DNA of 64,000 bases from NCBI GenBank assembly GCA_965202905.1, contig OZ241868.1:992001-1056000 (forward strand), given 5' to 3'. The position numbers and the translations under genes were made by a program. This DNA is from CAYFYS01 sp965202905. GTDB lineage: Bacteria; Pseudomonadota; Alphaproteobacteria; MPNO01. Each line of letters opens with the position of its first letter. Within the stretch, counting starts at the first letter, position 1. Shown here piece by piece: positions 47,014 through 55,701 of this stretch. Below the pieces are notes generated by a model. The model made no database searches. It was not told the origin of the DNA and saw nothing but the letters and a program-made list of their open reading frames with translations.

Positions 47014-47040
47014 GTCACACGCCCGCACCGTCGCGGGGAG

Positions 47041-49377
47041 TTGAACACCAGGCCCGACGACCTGGTCGAGCGTCTCGAGCCCACCGGTGGTGAGCTCGTC
47101 CGCCCTTGGTCGCGGATACTCGCTGCGCTGGCGCTCGTATGGTCGCTGTTCCAACTCTGGATCGCCTCGCCGCTGCCGTTCTCGTTCGGGTTCGGCATCT
47201 TCGTGGACGTTCCGGCGCGCGGCTTGCACCTTGCCTTCGGGCTGTTGCTCTGTTTCCTCGCCTTTCCCTTCCGCCCAGGCGCCGTGCGGGACAGGGTGCC
47301 GCCCGCCGATGTCGCGCTGGCGGTTATCGCCTTCTCCTGCGCGGCCTATCCGTGGCTCGGTTACGACGGCATCACCCGGCGCGACGGCATCCTGCTCGAA
47401 ATCGAGCTGGCGGGGATGACCGCGCCGTTCGAAGCGATCCTGGGCGGCACCGGGATCGTGCTGCTGCTCGAGGCGACGCGGCGCTCTGTCGGCTGGCCGC
47501 TGGTGATCGTCTGCACGGTCTTCATTCTCTATTCACTCGCCGGCCAATCGATGCCCGATCTGATCTCCCACAAGGGCGTCTCGCTGGAACGGCTGATCGG
47601 CTATCAGTGGCTGACGGGCGAGGCGATCTTCGGCATCCCGATCAACGTCTCGGTGAGCTACGTCTTCCTGTTCGTCCTGTTCGGCGCGTTCATGGACCGG
47701 GCGGGCGCCGGGCGCTACTTCCTGGACCTCGCGTTCGCCATGGTCGGCAAGTACCGCGGCGGGCCGGCCAAGGGCGCGATCCTCGCCTCGGGCATGACCG
47801 GCATGGTCTCCGGCTCCTCGATTGCCAACACCGTGACCACCGGCACCTTCACCATCCCGATGATGAAGCGGATGGGATTCACCCCGGTGAAGGCCGGGGC
47901 GATCGAGGTCGCGGCCTCGACCAACGGCCAGATCATGCCGCCGATCATGGGGGCGGCCGCCTTCATCATCGCCGAGTTCATCGGCATCTCGTACTACGAC
48001 GTGATCGTGCACGCCGCCCTGCCGGCGGTGATCAGCTATTGCGCGCTATTCTACATCTCCCACCTGGAGGCGCTGAAGCTCGGGCTGTCCGGCCTGCCCA
48101 AGGCGGATCTGCCGGCGCTGAAGGCGACGTTCCTGGGCGGCGTTCATTTCCTGATCCCGATCGGGGTCCTGATCTATCTGCTGGTGGTCGAGCGCTGGTC
48201 CCCGGCGAGTGCGGTCTTCTACTCGATCCTCCTGATGATGGCGATCATCCTGGTCAAGGCGGTGCGCGGTGCCGGCGCGGTCGCCGAGGGGCTCGGGAAC
48301 GGTCTTGCGGTGATCCACGAGGCGCTGATTACGGGCGCGCGCAATATGATCTCGGTGACCGCGGCGACCGGGGCGGCCGGGCTGATCGTGGGTGTGGTCT
48401 CGGCGACCGGGCTCAACAACGCGATGCTCGGGGTGGTCGAGACGCTGAGCCAGGGCAATGTCTACATCCTGCTGCTGTTGACCGCGCTAGTGTGCATCGT
48501 GCTCGGCATGGGGCTGCCGACGACGGCGAACTACATCGTCGTCGCCTCGCTCATGGCCGGCGTCATCGTCGAGCTCGGCAACGCCTCGGGGCTGGTCCTG
48601 CCGCTGATCGGCGTGCACCTGTTCGTCTTCTATTTCGGGCTGATGGCCGATTCGACGCCGCCGGTGTGCCTTGCGGCCTTCGCCGCCTCGGCAATTTCGG
48701 GTGCGGATCCGTTGAAGACCGGCGTCCAGTCCTTTCTTTACGACATCCGCACCGCGATCCTGCCGCTGGTGTTCATCTTCAATCCGGCGCTGCTGCTGGT
48801 CGATGTCGACAGCATCGGCGAAGGCGTGATGGTCTTCGCGGTCTCGCTGATCGCTATCCTGTCGTTCAGCGCGCTGACCCAGTGGTGGCTGTTCGTGCGC
48901 CTGCGGATGTGGGAGGGGGTTGCGCTGGCGGTCGTGATCGTTTGTCTGTTCCGGCCGGACTTCGTGCTCAACCAGCTCTCGCCCGACTTCGCCGCGGTCG
49001 GGGCGGAAGCGGTGCAGGCCGCCCCCTCGCCCATTGAGCCCGGGCGCAAGGTTCGCATCCGCATCGTCCGGCAAACCGCTTACGGCGACCGGTTCAAGCT
49101 GTTCGCGATCACGCCGCCGCAGGGACGGCCCGACCAGTCGCTGGCCGATGCGCTCGGGCTCACCCTGGCGCCGCTCGACGACGGCGGGATCGAGGTCGCC
49201 GACGCCGTGTTCATGGGACCGGGCGAGAAGGCCGGCCTCCGCTTCGGCGACATCGTCACCGGCATCGAGGTCGAGCGGACCGGCCGGCCGGTCAAGGAGA
49301 TCATCTATCCCTTCGGCCTCGCCGGGCTCGCCCTTGTGCTCGTGAGCCAGGCCCGCCGGCGGCGGCGCGCGGCATGA
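47041..49377 (+). CDS. TRAP transporter fused permease (4TM/12TM) with DUF3394
   Basis: The 778-residue protein fuses the small and large TRAP membrane subunits, as usual for TAXI systems. About four helices lie in residues 25-160. A DctM-like domain follows with GASGMTGMVSGSSIANTVTT-type sequence (ASGMTGMVSGSSIANTVTTG), EVAASTNGQIMPPIMGAAAF and GMGLPTTANYIVVASLMAG. The C-terminal 115 residues (RKVRIRIVRQTAYGDRFKLF, then GPGEKAGLRFGDIVTGIEVE) match the DUF3394 extension. The start is uncertain: the only candidate is TTG at 47041 with GGGGAG immediately before it, an unusually short spacing. The stop overlaps the M20 gene start by four bases. Confidence 0.88.
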   Translation: MNTRPDDLVERLEPTGGELVRPWSRILAALALVWSLFQLWIASPLPFSFGFGIFVDVPARGLHLAFGLLLCFLAFPFRPGAVRDRVPPADVALAVIAFSCAAYPWLGYDGITRRDGILLEIELAGMTAPFEAILGGTGIVLLLEATRRSVGWPLVIVCTVFILYSLAGQSMPDLISHKGVSLERLIGYQWLTGEAIFGIPINVSVSYVFLFVLFGAFMDRAGAGRYFLDLAFAMVGKYRGGPAKGAILASGMTGMVSGSSIANTVTTGTFTIPMMKRMGFTPVKAGAIEVAASTNGQIMPPIMGAAAFIIAEFIGISYYDVIVHAALPAVISYCALFYISHLEALKLGLSGLPKADLPALKATFLGGVHFLIPIGVLIYLLVVERWSPASAVFYSILLMMAIILVKAVRGAGAVAEGLGNGLAVIHEALITGARNMISVTAATGAAGLIVGVVSATGLNNAMLGVVETLSQGNVYILLLLTALVCIVLGMGLPTTANYIVVASLMAGVIVELGNASGLVLPLIGVHLFVFYFGLMADSTPPVCLAAFAASAISGADPLKTGVQSFLYDIRTAILPLVFIFNPALLLVDVDSIGEGVMVFAVSLIAILSFSALTQWWLFVRLRMWEGVALAVVIVCLFRPDFVLNQLSPDFAAVGAEAVQAAPSPIEPGRKVRIRIVRQTAYGDRFKLFAITPPQGRPDQSLADALGLTLAPLDDGGIEVADAVFMGPGEKAGLRFGDIVTGIEVERTGRPVKEIIYPFGLAGLALVLVSQARRRRRAA

Positions 49378-50618
49378 GCGCGCGCGACGGTCTTCGCGCC
49401 CGGGTGGCGGCCTCCGGCGACCGGCTGATCGCCACCGCCGCCCGGCTGGTGCGGACGCCCAGCGCCAACCCGCCGGGCGATACCGCCGCCATCGCGGAGG
49501 TCTGCACGGAGCTGCTGTCGGAGATCGACGGGGTCGCGGTCTCCCATCACACCAAGGTCGCTCCGATCACCAATGTGGTCGCCGTGCTCAAGGGCGCCGG
49601 GCCGGGCCGCCGGCTGGTCTTCAACGGACATCTCGACACCTACCCGGTCGGCGATGCGCGCGGCTGGAGCGGGGACCCGCTGTCGGGCGCTGTCCGCGAC
49701 GGCCGGCTCTACGGCCGCGGGGCCTCGGACATGAAGGGCGGCATCGCGTGCTCGATGCTGGCGCTGGCGCTGATGGCCGAATGCCGGCAGGCATGGGCGG
49801 GCGAGTTGGTGCTGACGCTTGCCGGCGATGAGGAGACCATGGGGACGGACGGCACCCGGTTCCTGATCGAGACGGTGCCGGAGGCCTCCGGCGATGCGAT
49901 GATCTGCGGCGATGCCGGCTCGCCGAGCGTGCTGCGCTTCGGCGAGAAGGGGATGCTGTGGCTCGATCTGGCCGCGACCGGACGGCCGGCGCACGGCGCC
50001 CATGTCCACCTGGGCGAGAACGCGATCGAGGCGCTGATGACCGCGCTCGGCCGCCTGCGTAGGCTGGCCGGTCTGGAGGTTCCCGCCCCGCCCGAAATCG
50101 CCGCCGCGATCGCCGCCGCCGCCCCGGTCTCCGAGCCGGTCTCCGGCGCCGGCGAGACCGCGACGCTCGGTGCCGTGACGGTCAACATCGGCACCATCGA
50201 GGGCGGGCAGGCGCCCAACCTGATGGCCGATACGGCCTCGGCCAGGCTCGATCTGCGCATCCCCGCGGGTCTTACCGCGGCGGCGCTGGAGGCGCAGGTG
50301 GACGCGGCGCTGGCCGACATTCCCGGCGTCAGCCACGAAGTCCGGCGCCGCTACGACCCGACCTGGACCGATCCCGGGCACGAGATCGTCCGCCTCACCG
50401 CGGCCAGCGCCACCGAGGTGCTGGGCGTCGCGCCCGCGCTGAACATGCGTGTCGGCGCCTCGGACAGCCGGCTCTACCGGCTCGCCGGCATCCCGGCGGT
50501 GGTCTGCGGCCTGACCCCGTACAACATGGGCGGTGCGGACGAGCACATCGATCTCGCCGAGCTCGAAGCCGTGGCCGCGGTCCACACCCTGACCGCCTTC
50601 GATTTCCTGACCGCTTGA
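49374..50618 (+). CDS. M20 family metallohydrolase (ArgE/DapE-like)
   Basis: The 414-residue enzyme belongs to the ArgE/DapE/CPG2 group of di-zinc amidohydrolases. Metal ligands and catalysts are seen at His86 and Asp88 (FNGHLDTYPV), Asp119 (RGASDMKGG) and the GDEETMG motif at 151-157, with a late HIDL-type His in ADEHIDLAEL. The lid/dimerisation domain lies between (GRPAHGAHVHLGENAIEAL). The ATGA overlap with the TAXI permease suggests that it acts on the imported compound, perhaps an N-acyl or N-carbamoyl amino acid. No signal peptide is present, so it is cytosolic. Confidence 0.88.
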   Translation: MSARDGLRARVAASGDRLIATAARLVRTPSANPPGDTAAIAEVCTELLSEIDGVAVSHHTKVAPITNVVAVLKGAGPGRRLVFNGHLDTYPVGDARGWSGDPLSGAVRDGRLYGRGASDMKGGIACSMLALALMAECRQAWAGELVLTLAGDEETMGTDGTRFLIETVPEASGDAMICGDAGSPSVLRFGEKGMLWLDLAATGRPAHGAHVHLGENAIEALMTALGRLRRLAGLEVPAPPEIAAAIAAAAPVSEPVSGAGETATLGAVTVNIGTIEGGQAPNLMADTASARLDLRIPAGLTAAALEAQVDAALADIPGVSHEVRRRYDPTWTDPGHEIVRLTAASATEVLGVAPALNMRVGASDSRLYRLAGIPAVVCGLTPYNMGGADEHIDLAELEAVAAVHTLTAFDFLTA

Positions 50619-50628
50619 CTGGAAGGGC

Positions 50629-51951
50629 TCAGAAGCGGAACAGAATCTCCGGCAAATAGGTCGCCGTCCAGGGCACGAAGGCCACCAGTGCGAGCGTGAG
50701 GAGCTGGATCGCGACGAACGGCGCGACGCCCTTATACATGTCGGTATAGCTCATCTCGGGCGGCGCGATGGCCCGCAAATAGAAGATCGAGGGCGCCATC
50801 GGCGGGGTCAGATAGGAGGTCTGCAGCGCCACGCACACCATCACCCCGAACCACACCGGATCGATCTGGAAGGACTGGACCAGCGGATCGAAGATCGGCA
50901 GCGCGATCAGCAGCACCGAGATCCAGTCCAGGATGAACCCGAGGATGAAGATGATGACCAGGAACATGACGATGACGCCGTTGGCCGTCAACTCGAAGTC
51001 CTTGACCAGCGCCCCGACCAGCGTGTCGCCGCCGACGATGATGAACACGCTGGCGAACAGCACCCCGCCAAGCACGATCATCATCACCATCGAGGTGACC
51101 TTCACGGTGCGGACGATCGCCTCGTAGAGAATACGCCAGGTGAGCGTGCGGTAGATCAGCGACAGGACGACCGAGCCCGCCGCGCCGACGGCCGCCGCCT
51201 CGGTCGGCGAGGCAATGCCGGCGAAGATGCTGCCCAGCACGGCCGTGATCAGCAGCAGCGCCGGCAGCAGCGAGGTGGCGGTGATCCAGAGCTTCTGACC
51301 CAGCGAGACATCCAGGTCCGCGCCTCTGAGGCCGGGACCCGCGTCGCGCTGGATCCGGCATCTGAGCAGGATATAGATCACGAACATGCCGACCATCGCG
51401 AACGCCGGGATCATGATCCCGGCGAACAGGTCGCCGACCGACATTTCCACGATCGAGGCGTAGATAATGATCACCACCGAGGGTGGAATCGTGGTGCCGA
51501 GCGAGCCGCCGGCGCAGACGCACCCGGCCGCCAGATCCTTCCGGTAGCCGGCGCTCATCATCGCCGGCACCGCCATCAGACCGACGACGATCTCCACCGC
51601 GCCGACGATGCCGGCGCTCGCGGCGAAGATCGCGCACATCACCACCGTGGTCAACGCCAGGCCGCCGTTGAGGCGGCCGAGCCAGACCCGGACCGCGATG
51701 AACAGCCGCTCGGCGATGCCGGAACGCTCAAGCATCGCGCCCATGAAAATGAACAAGGGAATGGCCGCAAGAATGAAGTTGCCGGCGACGTCGCGCAGGC
51801 TGCCGTGCACCTTGGTCGGGAAAGTCGCGCCGAACTCGCCGATGCCGAAGACCATCGCCGTGATCAGCAGGCTGATGGCGACGGGAATGCCAAGGAAGAC
51901 AAGCGCGAACAGCGACGGGAACATCCAAACGGCCGTGTTGATGTCGAACAC
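50629..51951 (-). CDS. TRAP transporter large permease DctM
   Basis: The 440-residue protein is a complete DctM with about 12 membrane helices. Hallmarks are GVPVAISLLI-type start (FLGIPVAISLLITAMVFG), ERLFIAVRVWLGRLNGGLAL, IPPSVVIIIYA, GIASPTEAAAVGAAGSVVL and TPPMAPSIFYLRAIAPPEM. It drives sodium- or proton-coupled uptake together with DctQ and the binding protein. It starts two bases after the dctQ stop and is convergent with the M20 gene. Confidence 0.93.
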   Translation of the reverse strand: MFDINTAVWMFPSLFALVFLGIPVAISLLITAMVFGIGEFGATFPTKVHGSLRDVAGNFILAAIPLFIFMGAMLERSGIAERLFIAVRVWLGRLNGGLALTTVVMCAIFAASAGIVGAVEIVVGLMAVPAMMSAGYRKDLAAGCVCAGGSLGTTIPPSVVIIIYASIVEMSVGDLFAGIMIPAFAMVGMFVIYILLRCRIQRDAGPGLRGADLDVSLGQKLWITATSLLPALLLITAVLGSIFAGIASPTEAAAVGAAGSVVLSLIYRTLTWRILYEAIVRTVKVTSMVMMIVLGGVLFASVFIIVGGDTLVGALVKDFELTANGVIVMFLVIIFILGFILDWISVLLIALPIFDPLVQSFQIDPVWFGVMVCVALQTSYLTPPMAPSIFYLRAIAPPEMSYTDMYKGVAPFVAIQLLTLALVAFVPWTATYLPEILFRF

Positions 51952-51953
51952 CG

Positions 51954-52499
51954 TCAGAAGCTTTCCGAATGGCCTTCTTCACCGCGAACCAGAAGCGGTG
52001 AGGATGCTCTTCCCAGAATGCTGAGTACATGTTTGGCGAACTGCGCGATGCATTGCAGGGCAAAGACCCAGATCCCCAGCAGCATCCCGAGATAGAACGG
52101 CCAGATCTGCGGCGCCCAGGGGCTGGTAGGCTCCAACTCGCCGCTCTGGTAGGCCTCGATGAATTCGACCAGGGTGCCTTCGCAGGCATTCACCAGGAAC
52201 CAGAGGATCAGCACATAAGCGACGCAGTTCGCGGCATCCTGGTATTTGATCGGCATCCTGCTCGACAGGAAATCGATGCGGATGTGCTCGTTATGCAACA
52301 GCGTAAAGCCCGAAGCGAGCAGAAAAATCGCTCCGTTGGACATATACGCGATGTCGTTGGCCCAAAGCGTCGGCGCTGAGAACACGCGTCGGGCGACGAC
52401 CTCGTACATCATGTCGATCACGAGGCCCGCAAACAGCACGACCGCCAAAAGACCGCACAGAATGGAGATGCGGTCGATGACCCTGATCGCTTTGTCCAT
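51954..52499 (-). CDS. TRAP transporter small permease DctQ
   Basis: The 181-residue protein has four membrane helices and the DctQ pattern MMYEVVARRVFSAPTLWAND with a short ITM-like HIRIDFLSSRMP loop. It is longer at the C-terminus than many DctQ proteins. A strong hairpin separates it from the upstream dctP. Confidence 0.9.
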   Translation of the reverse strand: MDKAIRVIDRISILCGLLAVVLFAGLVIDMMYEVVARRVFSAPTLWANDIAYMSNGAIFLLASGFTLLHNEHIRIDFLSSRMPIKYQDAANCVAYVLILWFLVNACEGTLVEFIEAYQSGELEPTSPWAPQIWPFYLGMLLGIWVFALQCIAQFAKHVLSILGRASSPLLVRGEEGHSESF

Positions 52500-52520
52500 C
52501 GCACCCCCGGATCAAGCCGT

Positions 52521-52550
52521 CGCGCGGGACGCCTCTCGGCGTCCCGCGCG
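52521..52550 (-). promoter_or_regulatory. Intercistronic hairpin between dctP and dctQ
   Basis: CGCGCGGGACGCC and GGCGTCCCGCGCG form a perfect 13-base stem with a TCTC loop on the plus strand reading. There is no T-run. Stem-loops between dctP and dctQ are known in other TRAP operons, where they favour high expression of the binding protein over the permease. The same role is likely here. Confidence 0.6.
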
Positions 52551-52652
52551 AGCTTTAATACGATCGCAAATGCCGGGCTACTTGACCCGATAGGTGGAAC
52601 AATTCTTCCACTTGTCGAAGAAGGCCCAATAGTGGTCCTGGACCTTCTGCAT

Positions 52653-53660
52653 CTACATGTTGCCCTTGGCCGCCTGCCTTTTCGCCTGTTCGGCGGTCCA
52701 CTTGCGGCCGAACTCGGTGACCTTGTCGCGCAGCAACGGATCGAGCTGCACCCAGGTGTTCCGTCCGGCGCGCAGCTTTTCCACCGCCTTGAGGTCTTCG
52801 ATACCCTGATAGATATCGCTGCTCGTGCCCGCGACTCGGGCGGCGACGGTCAGCTTCTGTTGAATTTTACGGGGCAGCGCGTCGAAGTCCTTCGCGCGCA
52901 GGACGATTTCCTGCGAGAAGGCCGGCTGATGGATACCCGGAATGACGATGTATTTGGCGATCTTGTGCAGGCCCATGCGGATGTTGGACATTGGCGTGAT
53001 CCACTCGGTGGCGTCGATCACCTTGTGCTCGAGCGAGGTGTAGATGTCGCCGGGCGCCAGCACCGTCGGCGAGGCGCCGAGATCCTTCAGGATCGAGGCC
53101 CACGCGCCGGTGGTACGGATCTTCATGCCGCGCAGGTCGTCGATCGACTCGGCCTTCTTGTGAGAATGCATGAAAATCTCGCTCGGGCCCATCGAGCCGA
53201 ACGAGAAGTTCTGCAGGCCCTGGGTCTCGCGGCGGAACTCCTGCCACAGCTTCTCGCCGCCGCCCTGCCGCATCCAGTGGACGAGCGCAAGCGAATCCAT
53301 GCCGCCCGCCAGACCGGCGAAGATCGCGTTGACGGGGTCGATGTTGGTGATAAAGGCGGAGAAGCACAAGCATACGTCGGCAACGTTCTTCTGGATCGCC
53401 TTCCAGGCATCGAACGGTCCGGCCAGCACACCCACGCTGTAGCCCTTGATCTTGACCTGCTCGTCGGTCAGCAAGTGGACCGCTTCGATGTACGGGTCTA
53501 TGGAGACCTTCCAGGTCGTGCTGCCGACCGGGACACAGGACGTCAGCTTCCAGGGGGTCTGCGCCTGGGCGGGACCGGCCGTCGGCGCCGCGACGATGCC
53601 GAGCGCGAGAACCGCGACCGCAACACCGGCCACTCTCATACGCCATCGTTTCAACATCAT
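52653..53660 (-). CDS. TRAP binding protein DctP, premature amber stop
   Basis: The 335-residue product is a DctP-type periplasmic binding protein. It has a signal peptide (RVAGVAVAVLALGIVAAPTA, cleavage after AQA) and KAESIDDLRGMKIRTTGAW, LAPGDIYTSLEHKVIDATEW and the Arg of KIRTTG that clamps carboxylates. TAG at 52655-52653 follows GNM, but the frame continues as MQKVQDHYWAFFDKWKNCST and YRVK to TAG at 52580-52578. That tail looks like the normal C-terminal helix of this family, so the gene has lost its last 24 codons to a point nonsense mutation. The protein may still fold, but the terminal helix packs across the domains in the family. The gene could be read as a pseudogene spanning 52578-53660. 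Confidence 0.85.
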   Translation of the reverse strand: MMLKRWRMRVAGVAVAVLALGIVAAPTAGPAQAQTPWKLTSCVPVGSTTWKVSIDPYIEAVHLLTDEQVKIKGYSVGVLAGPFDAWKAIQKNVADVCLCFSAFITNIDPVNAIFAGLAGGMDSLALVHWMRQGGGEKLWQEFRRETQGLQNFSFGSMGPSEIFMHSHKKAESIDDLRGMKIRTTGAWASILKDLGASPTVLAPGDIYTSLEHKVIDATEWITPMSNIRMGLHKIAKYIVIPGIHQPAFSQEIVLRAKDFDALPRKIQQKLTVAARVAGTSSDIYQGIEDLKAVEKLRAGRNTWVQLDPLLRDKVTEFGRKWTAEQAKRQAAKGNM

Positions 53661-53788
53661 CGGGCTGCCTCCCCGTATCGATCTGTTGGTTTTTCAGGCC
53701 CAACCGAGACTAGCCATGCGGCCCGGCCTGGCCAAGCGGTTATGTCGCCCAACCGGACTCCGCCCGGCGGCGAAGCGCGCGGGAGCGG

Positions 53789-54450
53789 TCAATCCATCAG
53801 GCGAGGCAACCAGAGCACGATGTCCGGGAAGGCGATCATCGCCGCCATGACGATCATGTTGAGCCCGACGAACGGCAGCGCCGCGCGGTAGATGTCGTTA
53901 ATTGTGGTGCCAGCCGACGCGATGCCCTTCATGACGAACAGCGACAAGCCGAAGGGCGGGGAGATCGTCGCCATTTCCAGGTTAAGCACCATAATCGCGC
54001 CGAACCACACCGGATCCCAGCCCATTGCGGCAACGATCGGCATGAAGATCGGGGTGGTCACCATGACGATCGAGGTCTGCTCGATGAACATGCCGAGAAA
54101 GATCACAACGAGCTGCATGAGGATCAACAGCGCGATCGCCGTGTCGGTCGCCAGCCGGGTAATTGCCGGCGTCACGCCGGAGAAGCTCAAAAGCTGACCA
54201 AAGGCTGCCGAGCCGGTCAGGATCACCAGCACCATCACCGACAGCGAGGTCGCCGAGCCGACGGCCTTCCTGACGACCGCCCGACCGAGCCGCCGGTAGC
54301 AGGCCGCGACCACGAAGCTCAGAAGCGCGCCGACGGCTGCCGCCTCCGTCGGTGTCGCGATGCCGAAGAATATCGTGCCAATCACCAGGACGACGATCGA
54401 CAGCGGCGGCAGCACGTAGCGCACGGTCTCCCGAAGGCGTTCGCGGTCTC
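53789..54450 (-). pseudogene. TRAP large permease DctM, 5' truncated
   Basis: Only the C-terminal half of a DctM remains: RETVRYVLPPLSIVVLVIGT, IATPTEAAAVGALLSFVVA, then GMFIEQTSIVMVTTPIFMPI and ISPPFGLSLFVMKGIASAGT to WLPRLMD. About 200 N-terminal residues are missing. Its 5' end is joined to the 3' end of a dctP remnant at about 54430-54465, so dctQ and half of dctM were lost in a deletion. The sequence CGGGAGACC occurs twice within about 30 bases at the join, once in each gene's register. Confidence 0.85.
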
Positions 54451-55339
54451 CCGCCAGCGCCTGGTCTCGGCCTCGAAAAAGGTGACCAGCTTCATGCCGC
54501 CCTTGAGCATGCCCTTGAGCTGGGTCGCCTGGTAGGCCGAGACCCAGCCCTGCAACCAGGCCTGGGTCTTGCTGACCGCCCGGAAGACAAGCTGCTGCGC
54601 ATCGCGCGGCAGCTTGTTCCACGTCGCGAGGCTCATCTTCACACTGATGCCGTCGCGATAGAGCGGATGATGGATGACGAACTTCGAGACCTTCTCCCAG
54701 CCGAAGGCAGTGAAGCCGTCATAGAACGGCCAGGTGAAGCCCTCCACCGTGCCGCGATCGAGCGCGAGATAGACTTCGCCCGGCGGCAGGGTGACCGGCT
54801 CGGCTCCAATCGCCTTGACGAAGAAGCGGATCAAGGGGAATGCGGATCTTCCTGCCCTTGAGGTCGGCGATGCCGGCGATCTTGCGCTGGGTATACATGA
54901 AGTGGTTGCCATTGTGTGGCTCGCCCGAGTAGTGGCCGAGATACTGCACGCCGTGGCGCTTGAAGATATCGGCGATGAACTCGAACAGCTCGCTGCCCGG
55001 ACCGTTATCGGGGATCTCGTAAGGCGAGAGCTCGGAGAAATAGCCGCCTGGCGCCACGCCGGCCCAGTAGTTGGGCGCGCCGTACCAGACATCGAACAGC
55101 CCGCGCACCAGCGCCTCGGGCTGGTCGAAGGTCGGAATGACGTCGCGCGAGCCCTTGAACGTGATCGCCACCTTGCCCGCCGCAAGCGTGTTGACCGTGT
55201 CCATGAACTTGATGCCGATATCGGCGGCGGAGGAGACCTTGGGCGGCCAGGATCCGACCATGGTCAGATTCGCGGCATCGGCGGCGGCGCGGTTCAGCAG
55301 TCCGCCGGCAACGACCAAAGCGCCCGCCAGCAATGCCAC
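54440..55339 (-). pseudogene. Second TRAP binding protein DctP, frameshifted and fused
   Basis: A GTG at 55339 opens a signal-peptide-like start (ALLAGALVVAGGLLNRAAAD) and a DctP domain (ANLTMVGSWPPKVSSAADIG, GVAPGGYFSELSPYEIPD, KHFMYTQ-like HFMYTQRKIAGIADLKGRKI). The frame is lost at a run of four identical bases at 54835-54838. The protein then continues in another frame as IRFFVKAIGAEPVTLPPGEV, EGFTWPFYDGFTAFGWEKVS and QLVFRAVSKTQAWLQGWVSA. It ends by fusing with the dctM remnant before its natural C-terminus. The 5' end abuts a decarboxylase remnant on the opposite strand, so its true start may also be lost. Confidence 0.85.
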
Positions 55340-55701
55340 CCATGAGGAGGAGGCGCTGGCAATCGCCTGCGGCGCGGCGGTTGGGAGGGCGGCGCACCGC
55401 GCCGGTGATCCAGAATGTCGGGCTGCTCAGCATGGGCGCGGGCATGGTCTGCCTCGCCCAGCGCTATCAGTTCCCGCTGCTGATCCTTGCCTCCTACCGC
55501 GGCACGCCCGCCGACCCGGTTTTCCATCACATCCCCAAGGGCCGGGCGACCGAGCCGGTCCTGCAGGGCTGCGGCCTTCGCTACGCCGTCGCCGATGCCG
55601 CCGTCCCGATCGGCCCGCAGATCGCTCAGGCCGCGACCTATGCCGAGGAATCGTCGGGTCCCTTCGTGCTTCTTCTGGCGCAGGCGGGCGTGCAATGGTG
55701 A
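55338..55701 (+). pseudogene. TPP-dependent decarboxylase alpha subunit, broken
   Basis: This is the remnant of the N-terminal (alpha) subunit of a ComDE-like sulfopyruvate/phosphonopyruvate-type decarboxylase. The register reads THEEEALAIACGAAVG in one frame. After a shift near 55385, inside a G-rich run, it reads RRTAPVIQNVGLLSMGAGMV, then FPLLILASYRGTPADPVFHH to LLLAQAGVQW in another. The conserved Glu of the EEEALAIA segment is the TPP-activating residue of the family. The first 50 or so residues are missing, replaced by the start region of the opposite-strand dctP remnant. The stop overlaps the beta gene start by seven bases. Confidence 0.75.

Noticed and set aside
47011..47043. Read-through fusion of the TAXI binding protein and TRAP permease, which share a frame across TAG
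   Set aside because: The binding protein ends at its normal family C-terminus (REQGWLN) and the linker is unlike coding sequence; the shared frame is chance.
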